A DNA stretch of 64,000 bases from Liolophura sinensis (GCF_032854445.1 NC_088304.1:13219704-13283703); one strand, 5' to 3'; positions 36,568 through 48,405 are shown, counted from the first letter of the stretch. Program-made: numbers and translations. Notes: generated by a model from the sequence alone, not told the origin.

Positions 36568-36847
36568 AGAGAAAAGAACAACATTTATACAACCGATACT
36601 TTAAATGAAAGAGGTACACTTGTTATTAGAGTATTTAATAGTTAAACATCAAAGCTTTAGAAGTCTCCTATAGGCCGCTAGTAGGATTTTTATTGGACAA
36701 GCCTAAAACATGGTAGGACTTTCAACGAGCCTCAAATCAGTGGATTCTGTAGAAAATGACGGTTTTCTTTCTTACGAAAACTTCCACACAGTTTGTATAG
36801 GTCTTTCATTTAAGATATGGGTGGTATAAATGTGTCCTTTTCTTTTA
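36568..36847. mobile_element. Small fold-back (MITE-like) element
   Basis: The left end 36568-36612 (AACATTTATACAACC, then CTTTAAATGAAAG) matches the reverse complement of 36802-36847 (CTTTCATTTAAGATATGG, then GGTATAAATGTG). The arms are about 45 bp with mismatches, and the element is about 280 bp without coding sequence. Confidence 0.6.
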
Positions 36848-36907
36848 GATACTAATGTAAACTGAGTGGGGTATCCTGACAACTTGAGGACCTAAACCAG
36901 AGTAGTT

Positions 36908-37020
36908 AATTTATTTTTTTGGGTGTTGTTTTACGCCATACTCAGGAATACTTCGCTTATACGATGGCAGTCAGCATTATGAGGAAACCCCGGGGAAAAC
37001 CCAGCTTGACTTTTGGTCTC
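36908..37020 (-). mobile_element. SINE family A, reverse 3' fragment
   Basis: GTTGTTTTACGCCATACTCAGG, TTCGCTTATACGATGGCAG and CAGCATTATGAGGAAACCCCGG are the complement of the 3' half. Confidence 0.75.
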
Positions 37021-37610
37021 TTGTAATGATTGAGTACCACATTACCACCCTAAATCAGCAATGCAAAGGCATACATGAACAGCTACGCAGCTTTGTTCTC
37101 AGTTACTTTAGACAGAAAAGATTCTCCACAAGACCACACCAGATTAAATATTTGTTTTATGAGCAGAATGAATCTTTTTTTTTGTTTCAATGTCGGAGTT
37201 GGGCGTCAAGTAAAAATGAAAACTGGAGAATCTTCTAATTTGTGTGAAATATAGGCTGTCTGAGTAATTGTTCCTGTTTTAAACATATTTATGTAGTTGC
37301 AGGAAAATCATCTATAAATATCAAGATCAGACAAAATGAAAGGTGGATTTTCAGTTTTGTTTCTTTTCCGTTTTTTGGATAAATGATATTTAGTGTCTGC
37401 TTGCTAGTGAAATTGAAAAGAAAATTGGTGTCACCTTACATGTGCATGAAATTTCATAGCTGCTAATGAAAAATGCCTCAAGAAAGTAAATGTATAGAAA
37501 AGTGTCCACAGAGACGTGCGTGATGTCCATTATGTTCACAGGAAAACCCTGAAAGTGGAGAGATTACTTTTTGAAAATCGGACTATGTTTTCGTGTTTCT
37601 GTTTGTGTAG

Positions 37611-37719
37611 GGTGAACGTGGGATGTGGTCCAGCTGAGGAGAGGGTACTACTCACGGGCCTGCATGCCGTGGCAGACATCTACTGTGAGTGCTGCAAGAC
37701 AACACTTGGCTGGAAATAT
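37611..37719 (+). CDS. YPEL: Yippee-like protein, coding exon 3 (residues 50-86)
   Basis: The first base completes the split valine codon, and the exon then encodes [20 protein letters not shown] followed by [17 protein letters not shown]75 and C78 make the second CX2C knuckle, 52 residues after C22, the family spacing. The acceptor is GTTTGTGTAG and the donor is TAT|GTAAGG. Length 109 nt restores phase 0. One substitution of note: CECC here, against CENC in vertebrate YPEL1-4, places an extra cysteine at residue 77. A reverse SINE begins about 20-30 bp after the donor. Confidence 0.95.
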
Positions 37720-37746
37720 GTAAGGAACACATACTCTTTATATATT

Positions 37747-37976
37747 TATTTATTTATTTATTTATTTGATTGGTGTATTACGCCATACTCCAGAATATTT
37801 CACTTATACGACGGCGGCCAGCATTATGGTGGGAGGAAACCGGGCATTGCCCTGGAGAAACCCACGACCATTCACAGGTTGGTGGCAGACCTTCCCACTT
37901 ACAGCCAGAGAGGAAGCCAGCAAGAGCTGGACTTGAACTAACATCGTCCACATTGGTGAGAGACTCCTGGGTCCCA
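37747..37976 (-). mobile_element. SINE family A, reverse, next to the exon 3 donor
   Basis: A TTTATTTATTTATT tail complement is followed by GATTGGTGTATTACGCC, ACTTATACGACGGCGGCCAG, CATTATGGTGGGAGGAAACC and GAGAGGAAGCCAGCAAGAGC. Nine-base repeats TTATATATT flank it at 37738-37746 and 37977-37985. Its insertion point is about 20 bp inside the intron after exon 3. Confidence 0.9.
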
Positions 37977-37986
37977 TTATATATTC

Positions 37987-39309
37987 ATACTGTACATTTA
38001 TTTACCTGTATATTTATTTGTTGTGTATTTTTTTTTTCATGAACTGTCTCCTTGATGCAGATTAAACTTGTCGTGCTTAATGTAATATCAGATCAGATTT
38101 ATTAGCTGCAATGAGCAGCTCTGTCATGTCAATGGAGAACAGCATTGATGTTGTCGTTGCAGGAGATGTACATGTCCTTTCAGTCCTGGAATATATTTTT
38201 ATTTTTAAATGAGTTTGCATTGCAGTTAATGACTGCACGTTCATCGATTATTTCTGAGCAGTCAGATTCTCAGCTTTGTCACAGTGTGCCGCTCAAGTGC
38301 ATCTCATCTGGCTGATAGAGATGATCTTCCTGGCGCATACTGACACTGAACTCCAGGACGAAGTCCAACGTGCTCAGTCACGGTTGTTCGTGCTCAGTCA
38401 CGTTTGATCATGCTTGACCACTCAGCTTGTGACAGGTTGTTTTGGCCCGACATGCTGTATGAACATACATTATGGCTCTTCATTATTAAAGTTGATGTCA
38501 GAAACACTTGATGATCAACATGTTTTAGGTTGATCTCAATCTGACATGACAAACGAAGACAGATTGTTTAGCTCTGCCATAGTCTGTTCCCCCGTGTGAC
38601 GCATCTTTCATGACTTCTGAACACTAACTTGTACTGCATCTGTCGGTGACAGCAGGTTAAGTGTGGCTCTTCTGCTCTTCCATAAGCTGCAATTAACCTG
38701 TCTTATCTTAAGCAGACTTGGCAAGCTCGGTGTCCCAGACTTGTTAATAGTCATCTCTTGTTCCAAGAAAGAGTGTGAATGGCCTTCCAAAGCTCCATTG
38801 GAGGCTCTCAGATTTGGACTATAAATATGTTAGTATCGTCTGTCTTTTCATTAGCCATGGTACAAAGGCCACGATCACCCATTAGCCCTAAACAAGGGTG
38901 ATGACCATACCTAAGCATTAAGCAGGTCAAATTCCTGTGGGATGTTAGTATGCACAATGTACATGTATAGTGCACAACAAGTCTGCCACTAAACTTAAGT
39001 ATGTTTATGGGCAAGATCTTGTTTAAACCAGATTGGGAGGCAATTTGTTAAATTCATCAATCAATCAGTCAGTCAAAAAAAAACAGTTAACGAAGGTTTA
39101 GGTATGTTTATTAAAAAAGGCTAGGGTTTTCTTTCTGGCCATGTGCAAGCTTTCAGTTTGTTTCTTTCTTGTCCTTAGCTAGCTTGAAAAGCATCCCTCT
39201 CTTTTTTTCTTTTTTTTTTGTTTAGTTTTTATACTTTCATTCTCACATGAAAAGGCATAAATATTTCCTGGTTCTAATGTGATATGGATGAAATACTGCC
39301 AAAACATTA
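37987..39309. other. YPEL intron 3, first part, no gene seen
   Basis: This is unique sequence, less AT-rich than most introns here from 38040 to 38800, with a short direct repeat CGTGCTCAGTCACG at about 38369 and 38389. No repeat family or coding exon was found. Confidence 0.55.
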
Positions 39310-39497
39310 ATCGTCTCAGCTGCTGCTTATGCTGGCTTTCTCTCTGGCCATATGTGGGAAGGTCTGCTAGCAACCTGAGGATGATCATGGGTTTCCCTGG
39401 GGCTCTGTCCAGTTTCCTCCCACCATAATGCTGGTTGCCGTCATATAATTGAAATATTCTTGAGTACGGCGTAAAACTCCAGTTAAATAAAATTAAT
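39310..39497 (+). mobile_element. SINE family A, 5'-truncated
   Basis: It starts near the B-box region (CTTATGCTGGCTTTCTCTCTGG) and keeps GGTCTGCTAGCAACCTGAGG, CCACCATAATGCTGG, AATTGAAATATTCTTGAGTACGG and CGTAAAACTCCAG, with a diverged tail. Confidence 0.85.
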
Positions 39498-40419
39498 TAA
39501 TTGTTCATTCATTGTTGTGCATTCTTACCTCAACTTTGGCATCATACTTGGACATGCGAATGCACTGTGCAAGCTGTACCATTAAGCTGCATCCGTTAAC
39601 TTGCCATTTGTCTGCAAGTGGTTTGCTTGTCACTTGCCTGAAGGGAGCCTGTCAGTGTGGAGTGATACTGGAATGGCTGTAGAATCTTAAGCTTTGCTAG
39701 GACGTAATAGGTCTCACCAGCATATCCATAAACTACTGTCAAAGTGTTGACATACAAAGAAGTCAAAGGCTGGTGGAATGTCATTGGTTGCTAGGAGCTT
39801 ACCAATAACGAGCCTGTGGTAAAGCTGTTGAAAAGCTTTTTGCCTGGTTAGTACTTTATAAATACTTTCAAATCATGTACACATGTATTATTATTGTCGA
39901 TATTAACTGGGTAATGTTTTAAACCAGTTGCCAGTTATGTGTACATATACCTGTACAGCAAGATAAAATCATCCCAGCCTTGATTAACCTAACGTGTACT
40001 TGTGCATGGTGCACTCCTCATTGCTTTTCCATTTTAGTATTTACTGGTTCCAGGAGAAGGTTGTGATCTTTGCCCATTCTTTATGGACAAGAAATTCTTG
40101 AATGAAAGATTCTTGACAATGATATATTTAACTTTGCTAATGTAAATCAATCCATAAAATACATGTGATGTGTATTGTGCCCTACAGAGTCTCACCCCAA
40201 GAAACATGAACAACGCAATTCTGGGCTGAGCCATAAATGATGATATGATTGACACTCTCGGACTTAATCACACTGTGAAAAAAAAAACATGAAATACCAT
40301 AACTGTGTATCGGTAGGACTAAGCTGGCACTTACAGGGTGACACTTCCCACATGTAAACCCAACGAACTCCGGGAAAGGCAGGTGGGGGGAGGAAAAAAA
40401 AATAAAGCTGCTAAAAATT

Positions 40420-40625
40420 AATGGAAGAGGTTTTAGGCAGCGTCGTGGCTGCCAGTTAGGAGGAAGGTATGCTGGTGTTCGGCACGTAGGCCGGCAGCTT
40501 TATGTGGCGGATTGATCCGACTTGAAGCAAACTGCTGGATCAATATGCAGGCCCGATTATCCAGCTCTCAGTACAGAGCCCGTCTGATTGGCCACACCAT
40601 GGACAGCGAGACGCAGATAAAAGTT
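40420..40625. promoter_or_regulatory. Possible conserved non-coding element in intron 3
   Basis: A GC-richer, repeat-free block stands out from the T-rich intron around it: CTAAAAATTAATGG (homeodomain-like), GCCGGCAGCTTTATGTGG, GGATTGATCCGACTTG and CTGATTGGCCACACC (CCAAT-like). No open frame explains it. Enhancer function is a guess from composition alone. Confidence 0.25.
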
Positions 40626-40729
40626 TATACGCCAAGCTGTAGTTTATTGAACCTGTCTTAACGTGCATTGGAGTGCATTGGAGTGCATTTGTACCCTGTT
40701 GAAAATTGTACCAGCATCAAATGTTCAGT

Positions 40730-40830
40730 ATATATTTGATTGGTGTTTAACTGCTGTACCATACTCTAGAATTTTTCACTGACATGTATACGGCAGTGGT
40801 CAGTTTCATTGGTGGAGAAAACCCGAAGAT
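40730..40830 (-). mobile_element. SINE family A, reverse 3' fragment (old)
   Basis: TTTGATTGGTGTTTAACTGC, ACCATACTCTAGAATTTTTCAC and TACGGCAGTGGTCAG are a degraded complement of the 3' domain. Confidence 0.6.
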
Positions 40831-40934
40831 TGTGTAAATTAGTCATTGCAATACATTGTAGGTACCCACAAGCCACCTGGCTTCAACAGTGTTCACTGTA
40901 TAAGCCATACCCACTATACATGTAATCCCTGTGA

Positions 40935-42060
40935 ACCTGTGTACCTGAGGTGCGAATAGCCATGTGCCTGACTCTCAGTCACATGTATGTAGCCATACCT
41001 GTCCAGCTGGGTATACCTCTGGCTGGCTGTACCTGAGGTGCGAATAGCCATGTGCCTGACTCTCAGTGACATGTGGCCATACCTGTCCCAGGTGGGTATA
41101 CCTCTGGCTGGCTGTACCTGAGGTGCGAATAGCCTTGTGCCTGACTCTCAGTCAGATGTATGTAGCCATACCTGTCCCAGCTGGATACCCCTGGCTGGCT
41201 GTACCTGAGGTGCGAATAGCCATGTGCCTGACTCTCAGTGACATGTATGTGGCCATTCCTGTCCCAGCTGGGCATACCCCTGAGATGCAAATAGCCATGT
41301 GCCTGACTCTCAGTGACATGTAGCCATACCTGTCCCAGCTGGGTATACCCCTGGCTGACTGTACCTGAGGTTTGAATAGCCATGTGCCTGACTCTCAGTG
41401 ACATGTAGCCATACCTGTCCCAGCTGGGTGTACCCCTGGCTGACTGTACCTGAGGTGCGAATAGCCATGTGCCTGAATCTCAGTGACATGTATGTGGCCA
41501 TTCCTGTCCCAGCTGGGTATACCCCTGAGATGCGAATAGCCATGTGCCTGACTCTTAGTGACATGTAGCCATACCTGTCCCAGCTGGGTATACCCCTGGC
41601 TGACTGTACCTGAGGTGTGAATAGCCAATGTGCCTGACTCGCAGTGACATGTATGTAGCTATTCCTATCCCAGCTGGGTATTCCCCTGGCTGGTTGTACC
41701 TGAGGTGTGAATAGCCATGTGCCTGATTCCCAGTGACCTGTATGTAGCCATACCTGTCCTTGCTAGGTACATGTATTCCCCTGGCTGGTTGTACCTGAGG
41801 TGTGAATAGCCATGTGCCTGATTCCCAGTGACCTGTATGTAGCCATACCTGTCCTTGCTACATGTAGGTACATTATTCCCCTGGCTGGCTGTACCTGAGG
41901 TGCAAATAGCCATGTGTCTGAATCCCACCAAGCCATACCAAAGCCTAACCATACAGGAAGCCTGATTGGCGATACATGAGGTTTAAATAGCCATGTACCA
42001 GAGTCCCAACTGGCTGACAGTACCTGAGGTCAAAATAGCCATATCTGAGTCACAGCTAGC
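40935..42060. repeat. 85-89-bp tandem array in intron 3
   Basis: About thirteen units read GTACCTGAGGTGCGAATAGC, CATGTGCCTGACTCTCAGTG, ACATGTAGCCATACCTGTCC and CAGCTGGGTATACCCCTGGC. Spacing is exactly 85 bp between 41302, 41387 and 41472; units carrying an extra TATG are 89 bp, and some lack a GGCTG...GTACC segment. Units become more diverged towards 42060. The array ends about 130 bp before the acceptor of the last exon. Confidence 0.95.
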
Positions 42061-42194
42061 CATACCACCAAGCCCATAACTATCCTTGCTGACTGTAACT
42101 CTGGTGGAATCTGTCCCAACTCTTTCTAAACCCATACAAATATCTACAGATTTACAGAGTTTAATTCCTGGTTATTGTAATTTGTATATTGCAG

Positions 42195-42284
42195 GAGCAT
42201 GCCTTTGAGTCAAGCCAGAAGTACAAAGAGGGGAAGTTCATCATAGAGCTGGCTCACATGATCAAAGACAATGGCTGGGACTGA
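42195..42284 (+). CDS. YPEL: Yippee-like protein, coding exon 4 (residues 87-115, stop)
   Basis: The exon encodes [19 protein letters not shown], then [10 protein letters not shown] and TGA at 42282-42284, the canonical YPEL C-terminus. It starts after TATATTGCAG in phase 0. Together the four exons give 115 residues, all within the Yippee fold. YPEL5-type proteins end differently, so the gene belongs to the YPEL1-4 group; I cannot say which vertebrate paralogue is closest. Confidence 0.95.
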   Translation, partial: EHAFESSQKYKEGKFIIELAHMIKDNGWD

Positions 42285-45220
42285 CCCGGGTTCCTGGGTT
42301 CCGGAAAGAACCTCCTTGGCTCTTCAGCAACCCTAAACCACTACGACAATAGTGGTCTTGTGATAAAGGACACGTTCTGAAGTTTTGACCAATGCAACGC
42401 CATTTTTGTCTTTGTACGAGAACTTTGAATGATCTCAAAGCACGGTTTGGTTTCTTGTGCCTGCATGAAAAAAAAAACAAAAAGTCATGATTTGTTTTTT
42501 TGTCACACCAGGAGATTGTTGTCAAATGAAATCAGAAACAGTGCAGCTTTGTTCGTAAAGACTGGTGGAGATCCTGTGATAGAACCTCGGCAAACAAATT
42601 CAATATGTGGGCGACTTGGACAGCTGGTCCAGGCCAGTGCCATGTGACCGGGACACAACAGTGGGTGGACGAAGCTCAACTGCAGGGCACCCACTCTAAG
42701 GACAAGCCAAAACGTGCATTCCTTCATCTTTCAGGGTTTTATTTTGGGCATACAGAAATGATGCACAGTGCTGTTGGAGATGAAAAGCCAAGGGAGCTTT
42801 TTTGCTGCAAGGTGCATGTTAGCAGTGACACAAAGCATGCATGAGTCAAGGAAGTGAGTCACATACTGAATCACAGTAGTGAACTGCATGCCGAAGTCAC
42901 AATAGTGAGTCACATGCCTCAGCTGTTAATCATGATCCACTTGGTACTGCAGACCCATGACAGCACATTCAAACATATATGTACGTTTCTCGAACAGGGG
43001 TTTTTGTGGTTACACAGGGCAACTCATCTCTTATTGCGTGTGATCATGCCAATCAGGATATCGCTTTTACACATACATGTATGTTTTAAGAGCTAATGCG
43101 AATGCTTCTCCTGTAGCAGACATTGAAAACTGTCTCATATACAGAGAGACAAATTGTCTTTTGTAAAAGACAAACTGATTGCAAAAAACTCAGCAGGTGA
43201 CTTTTTCTAAGGTGAACCTATTCCCCATACCGCTTCCCACAAACCTATATATTTTTTTTTTCATAACTCATTTTTTTTTTGCATTTTTAATGCGGTCATA
43301 AATGGCTTTGTAGTTTTTTGTGAAAAACACTCTCAGCTGTATACTACGTGTATTGCAACAAAGATGTCATGTGATTGTTGTACATAGCATGTACAGTTCA
43401 CCCATATATATTTTCATGATTCATTTCTGACTCCTAGTTAAGGTTTCTTCCTCCCTCTCCTCCACTCCCACCCCCACACCCCCACCCCCACATTTTCATT
43501 GACAGACAGTTTCAAGGGACCATGTATTTAATAGTTCTCATGTCATATATGTATTAGAACACATTTAGTTTCATAATCACGCAACAGTTCTCGCTTAGCG
43601 ATCATTGTCTGCAGGGACAGTTGATACGACGACAACACTTTCATTTATAAATGAGAAAATTCTGATAATTTTCCCCCCAATGTGCCTTTCTTCATACAAC
43701 TACATACATATCTTTCAGAAATGTTCTATCTTTTGCATATACACAAAGGTTTCGTTTTATTCATCTGGGCAAATCTCCATGTACATGTAGGGTATGAAAA
43801 GCCATGTCATCCTACACGTGTGTTGCACATTCATTTGGATTGGATTTGCAAATAATTCATCGGGCAGAGTACACATGTACTGCACATCTTTGTCATCGTG
43901 CAGGCATGCCCTTCTGTGTTGCAGACTTGATGTAGTCTCTAGGGCTATTGTCAACAGTGGCAAATTTAACACTAACTGCGTATTTGTCTATTCAGTGGTG
44001 AATCCATAATAAGCTATGTGTAGGTTCCCGATCTGTGACATGACCATGGCATATCGGCCATGAACTAAGTATGCAAACATGGTTTGTCATAGTATTCTTC
44101 TTCTGAAATGGTGAATAAATTAGCATATTGAATAACATATTAAATAGATGCCGCTTTATAATGGGAGCATTTACAGGTACATATAGAGTTTTGTTCAAGG
44201 TCTCGTCCTGTCCTTCAAAAGGGCATCATTCTTCAGAACACCAGATGATAAAAAAAAATCAGATGAAGTAAAAATTAAATGTTAAACTTTGGCATTAGTT
44301 CTTTCGGTATTGCAGCCTGTAATTGATATCTTTAAGAACCCATTCATGTCTAAATTTGAGAGCGTTGTCTGTTTAAATCCATTGAAGTGCTCTCTTGTCA
44401 TTTGATAATGGTTCACGTTGGACTGGATATAAAGCAAAGTTCTTGGCATAACCCTTGTACTACACATATACAAAATGTTAAGCAATGTTTTTCTTCTTGT
44501 CCCATGTTAAAAAGAATCGAATCGTACAAAAATAAAACTATCATTGTGAGCTTGATGACCATTTCAGGTTTTTGTGCCAAAGCCATACCATTGTGATGAT
44601 AATGATGATCCACATTATCACTAGGATGCAGATATGTACATGTACATGTGTGGTATGTTAAAATTAGCGAAAACCTCGGAGCTCTGTACTGTCCCCTGAA
44701 TCTACATGTACCTTTATGTAGATTTAATAGCAGCAGAGTAGGAGGCCGGTTTGGCATTTCTCATTCGTATTCTATCTTTCCGTCCTTGCCCTTTATTCGT
44801 GTACAGCTGGAGGCATGTATACATGTAAATCAACTTTCTGAATCATCTTACATAACCCACAGACTGCCTCTGTCCGTCGAATTACAAGACCCAAACATTT
44901 TTTTTTCTCTCCTGCACTCTTTTTTTTTTTTTTGTCAAACTGACTGATCTTTTTCTCAGGATTTTTATCTAAAATTTTTCCTGTACTTTCACTTAAAAGA
45001 CTGTCACAATAAAACAGAGATACAAAATTTATACAGCTGAATCTGGATGTAGCTGTTATATCTACTCAAAATTAGATCGTGATAGCAAGAAAGAAAAAAA
45101 TCTTTCAGCTCCTTTGCCTGATAACATTCAAAGATTCATTCTGTATTTTCTTTAAAAAGAAAAACCAAAAAAAAACCCCCAAAAACCGAACACACCCACC
45201 CACCCAAGCACATGCACACG

Positions 45221-45256
<36 letters not shown>

Positions 45257-48200
45257 TGATAGCTTATCACAATTTTTTTATCAGATTTCACACCTGTACT
45301 ATAGAATTGTACAAGTCACCAAAAGTATTTTAATGTCCTTATCTTTTTTTTTTCCAGAAGATTATTTTCAGTTTTATGCCTATACTCATTGTATGTGTAC
45401 ATTTTTGAAATGTGTTTGTCAGATACTTGTGTCTTTACACAGTATGTTAGTATGGTACAGATCATCGAGTGCTTAAAGCAGATTGGTGGAACCTTGATTG
45501 CTTTCCTCTGCTTTCCTAGTGTCATTGGGTGCTACATTAGTGACAGATTTCTTCACATCCATTCTTGTTGTTTTCTTTTTCTTCCTCATTGGTTTTTTTT
45601 CTTCCTCATTGGTTTTTTTTCTTCTTCTTCCTTGTTTAGTTTGTTGTTAGTATTACTTATTTATTTTGTGATATATTTAGCTTAGGCTAGCCTATTCTTG
45701 TCATTAAGCCCCGCACATAACTTAATTCACTGGTTTTGGGGAAGTTTTGTTTAATTCATTCACTGTCTCTTTTTATGTACATATATATGTATAGACATTT
45801 GATTTTGTTAATTTCACTGTCGTCAGATTTGTTTTCATCTTTTTGTGTTTGATTGCACTGGTTTGTTCCTTGTTTTGTTGGCATTTAAAAGTATTGATTT
45901 TGTTTGATCGTAATTGATCAGGATGTGATCGAATAATGACTGATTTTTTAAAATGGTGTCAAGTTCCATGTACCAAAAGTAGAGGTTTGGAATTATGCAG
46001 GAAAATCTGAAAACAGTCAATAGGGCAGGAGATTTGATTGTTTTGATACAACTGGTAGTATATATACGTGTACCTGTGTACCAAGATTGGTTTCAAAGAA
46101 TTGTTTTTGTCGAAAAAGCTCTTGGATTTGATGAAATGGATTTGGGTTGTGATTTATGGTTAATGGTAGTTATGACCTTTCGAGTGGTTATGACCCTGCA
46201 TTGTTTCTTGTGTTCTGTTACTGATAACTATATGGGTAACTTCCTGAGAGTTACTTTGAAATCCATGGCGGTGTTATTCCCTGTGAAGGTTGGTACCTGG
46301 CTTGCCAACGGGGAACCTTTCCTGCCTACTCTTGGCTCTAAGGTGTGTTATGAAGTCAGTTGTTCTTTCTTACCTTTGCCAATCACCTTGTGTGCAAACT
46401 GGTAACATAGTCCTATATTACAAGAAAAGGATAATCAACCCAGCTTGAACTGGACTCACCACTGGACAGGAAAAGGCACCCAGTTTCCAGTAAATCCACT
46501 GATTGGCTTCAAACCGTGTGCAGTCGTCTTTCAGAAAAGACTTGATATCCCTTGCCTCGGAAGTCGTGGTATTTCAATGGTTTTCAAATTTTTTCTTGGA
46601 TACCATTTTGAGGATTGAGGTTGGCAGTGGATTTGTACAGGACATCAAAAACCTGTATGTTACAGTAACAGTCTCGTTTGGGTTCTGAGAGATTGTGGAT
46701 GGAATGGTTTGGACGTGCCAGATGTGATCCTACATCTAGACAACTACATGTACTTCAGTATTTTTAAGGCTATGGCACTATTTCGTGTACTTGCTCTTGA
46801 GAGATACTGGAGAACAGTGGCCTTAAAAAAGCAGTGCCAAATTAGATCCACCTTATGTTTATAGAAGTTTATAGAGAGAGTTGGCCTTGATTTCAAGACA
46901 ATTTTTAAGATCATTAAATCACTTGTTGGTAGTTGATTTAAAAATTTAAGTCAAACGCTACTTCGATAATGGTATAATGTAGCTTGAAGCTAAAAACTAT
47001 TTCTTCAGCAAAATGACTTGGGAAATTTCGTGAATCTTAACCCTGTTTTATTTGCTCTTTCTTTAATAACCAGCTTGCAGAATTTGAATCTCCAGGAGGA
47101 ATGATTGTAGGGCCACATGACGACATGGCTTTCGAGTTGAAATATAGCAAGTTATAGCTGGTCATAAAACGGAAATTTTTCATGGTGAATTGAGTTCAAG
47201 TTCTGAAAATTTTTATGGTGTCATCTACTTAAAAGACTTGTGAAAGGACGGATTAAATGATGCTGCCCACAAGGCCAGTTTGAACTGGACTGAAAAATGT
47301 GATAGACAACTGGAATGAGTGTTTAAAGATATTTGTATTGGTGATAAGTGATGGATTTGATCCCTACTTGATTGCAATTTGTACATGTATCTTTTCATAT
47401 AGTCTTGAGGCTATGTAGTGTATCTGTGTCCTCTTGCGCTTATTAACTGTGATCTTCGTGAATTACGACCCTTGGCTCTTCATTGACCTACTGTAAGCCT
47501 AATATACCATCCTAGTTTTATAGGGTGACTTCAACCCATTATCCATATGTGCGCTTTCTGTGATCATAAAGCCAGCTTGAGTGAACTGTTCCCCTTTATC
47601 TGTTCTGCTGGCCACTTCAGCTTGTGCTCCACTACGCTTTTTTTATGCAGATTTTCATCATTTTTACGCGGTCTCTGGCTACTGCTGGGATACACGGTAC
47701 GCCATATCCTTCGTGAAAGCACACACGAATTTCTTTGCGCACGACATGCAGACTTTTATACAGAAGAACTTTGTCATCGATATTTGTCCTCCACGAAGTC
47801 CAAGTCTCGAAGTGGGTGATGTTTTGCTGTTATTTTGTGCAGAAAACGGTCATGGAAAGCATAGTTGAACTCAGTTGCACAGCCTAACATTTATCCCTTA
47901 TTTAGACTATCCTTACAAATGCATGAGGATGCAAATGATATAACATTAGTGTAAGCGTTCTCGGAGTTAACATTTGATACAGGCAGGTGTACCATAAAAA
48001 TACACACTTAGATAGCTGACCGTGGAGGATTAAATTAAAAAAAAACACCTCACCAGATTGTTATTTTTACAAAGAGGCAAGAAAGTTTCGTAATAAAAGG
48101 GAAAAAGAATCATCAAAAAAATTATTTAATATAGCATGAACGTAACACGAACGCATCAGTGAATATTTCTGATACGTTGGACCATCATCGCAACATTTAC

Positions 48201-48405
48201 TGATGCATTACATCTTTAAGTCATCAATGTATTATCTTCATCAATATAGCGCCATTATCTGTGTATGTCGTGCGTATCAGTATATTCGTATATAAAACAT
48301 TATATATATATAACAAATGTTTCTTGTAAAAGAATGACATACTTATTTAATTTATATGTTTGGAAGCTTGTAAGTGTAAACAAATAAATGTGACAAAGAA
48401 AATTC
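42285..48405 (+). other. YPEL: Putative long 3' UTR of YPEL
   Basis: No SINE, minisatellite or fold-back element was found in 6.1 kb, whereas flanking DNA carries one every 1-3 kb. This suggests selection against insertions and so exonic sequence. It contains several AATAAA words (for example near 44530 and 45009) that could give shorter forms, a CA repeat at 45225-45252, a 21-bp doublet CTTCCTCATTGGTTTTTTTT at about 45590, and unrecognised frames of 136 codons (45995) and 95 codons (47581). A CpG-richer block lies at 47600-47830. Confidence 0.45.
45225..45252. repeat. (CA)n microsatellite
   Basis: About fourteen CA dinucleotides follow an imperfect CACACCCACCCACC lead-in, within the putative 3' UTR. 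Confidence 0.9.

Larger units (their letters stand above)
250..48405 (+). other. YPEL: Putative YPEL transcription unit (gene span)
   Basis: This is the inferred extent of the Yippee-like gene. The core from about 29327 to 42284 rests on four coding exons that splice in phase. The 5' limit is an inference: a CpG-rich block ends in a consensus donor at 346, and no other coding exon is seen before 29.3 kb. The 3' limit is also inferred: a 6.1 kb tract after the stop without SINEs ends at AATAAA plus a GT-rich element. TACATGTA words are dense inside this span and at background after it. The upstream block could instead belong to another gene, and the true start could lie at an unseen internal promoter. 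Confidence 0.5.

Noticed and set aside
41063-41952. Several frames of 77-113 codons on the minus strand
   Set aside because: They are by-products of the 85-bp tandem array; its period is not a multiple of three, so the frames shift between units.
45995-46405. 136-codon frame inside the putative 3' UTR
   Set aside because: There is no recognisable domain, no splice context and no codon bias I can see, and it lies downstream of the YPEL stop in sequence with many chance frames.
47547-47868. Two overlapping frames (90 and 95 codons) in a CpG-richer block
   Set aside because: They are mutually exclusive frames with no family resemblance; the block is better treated as possible conserved UTR.
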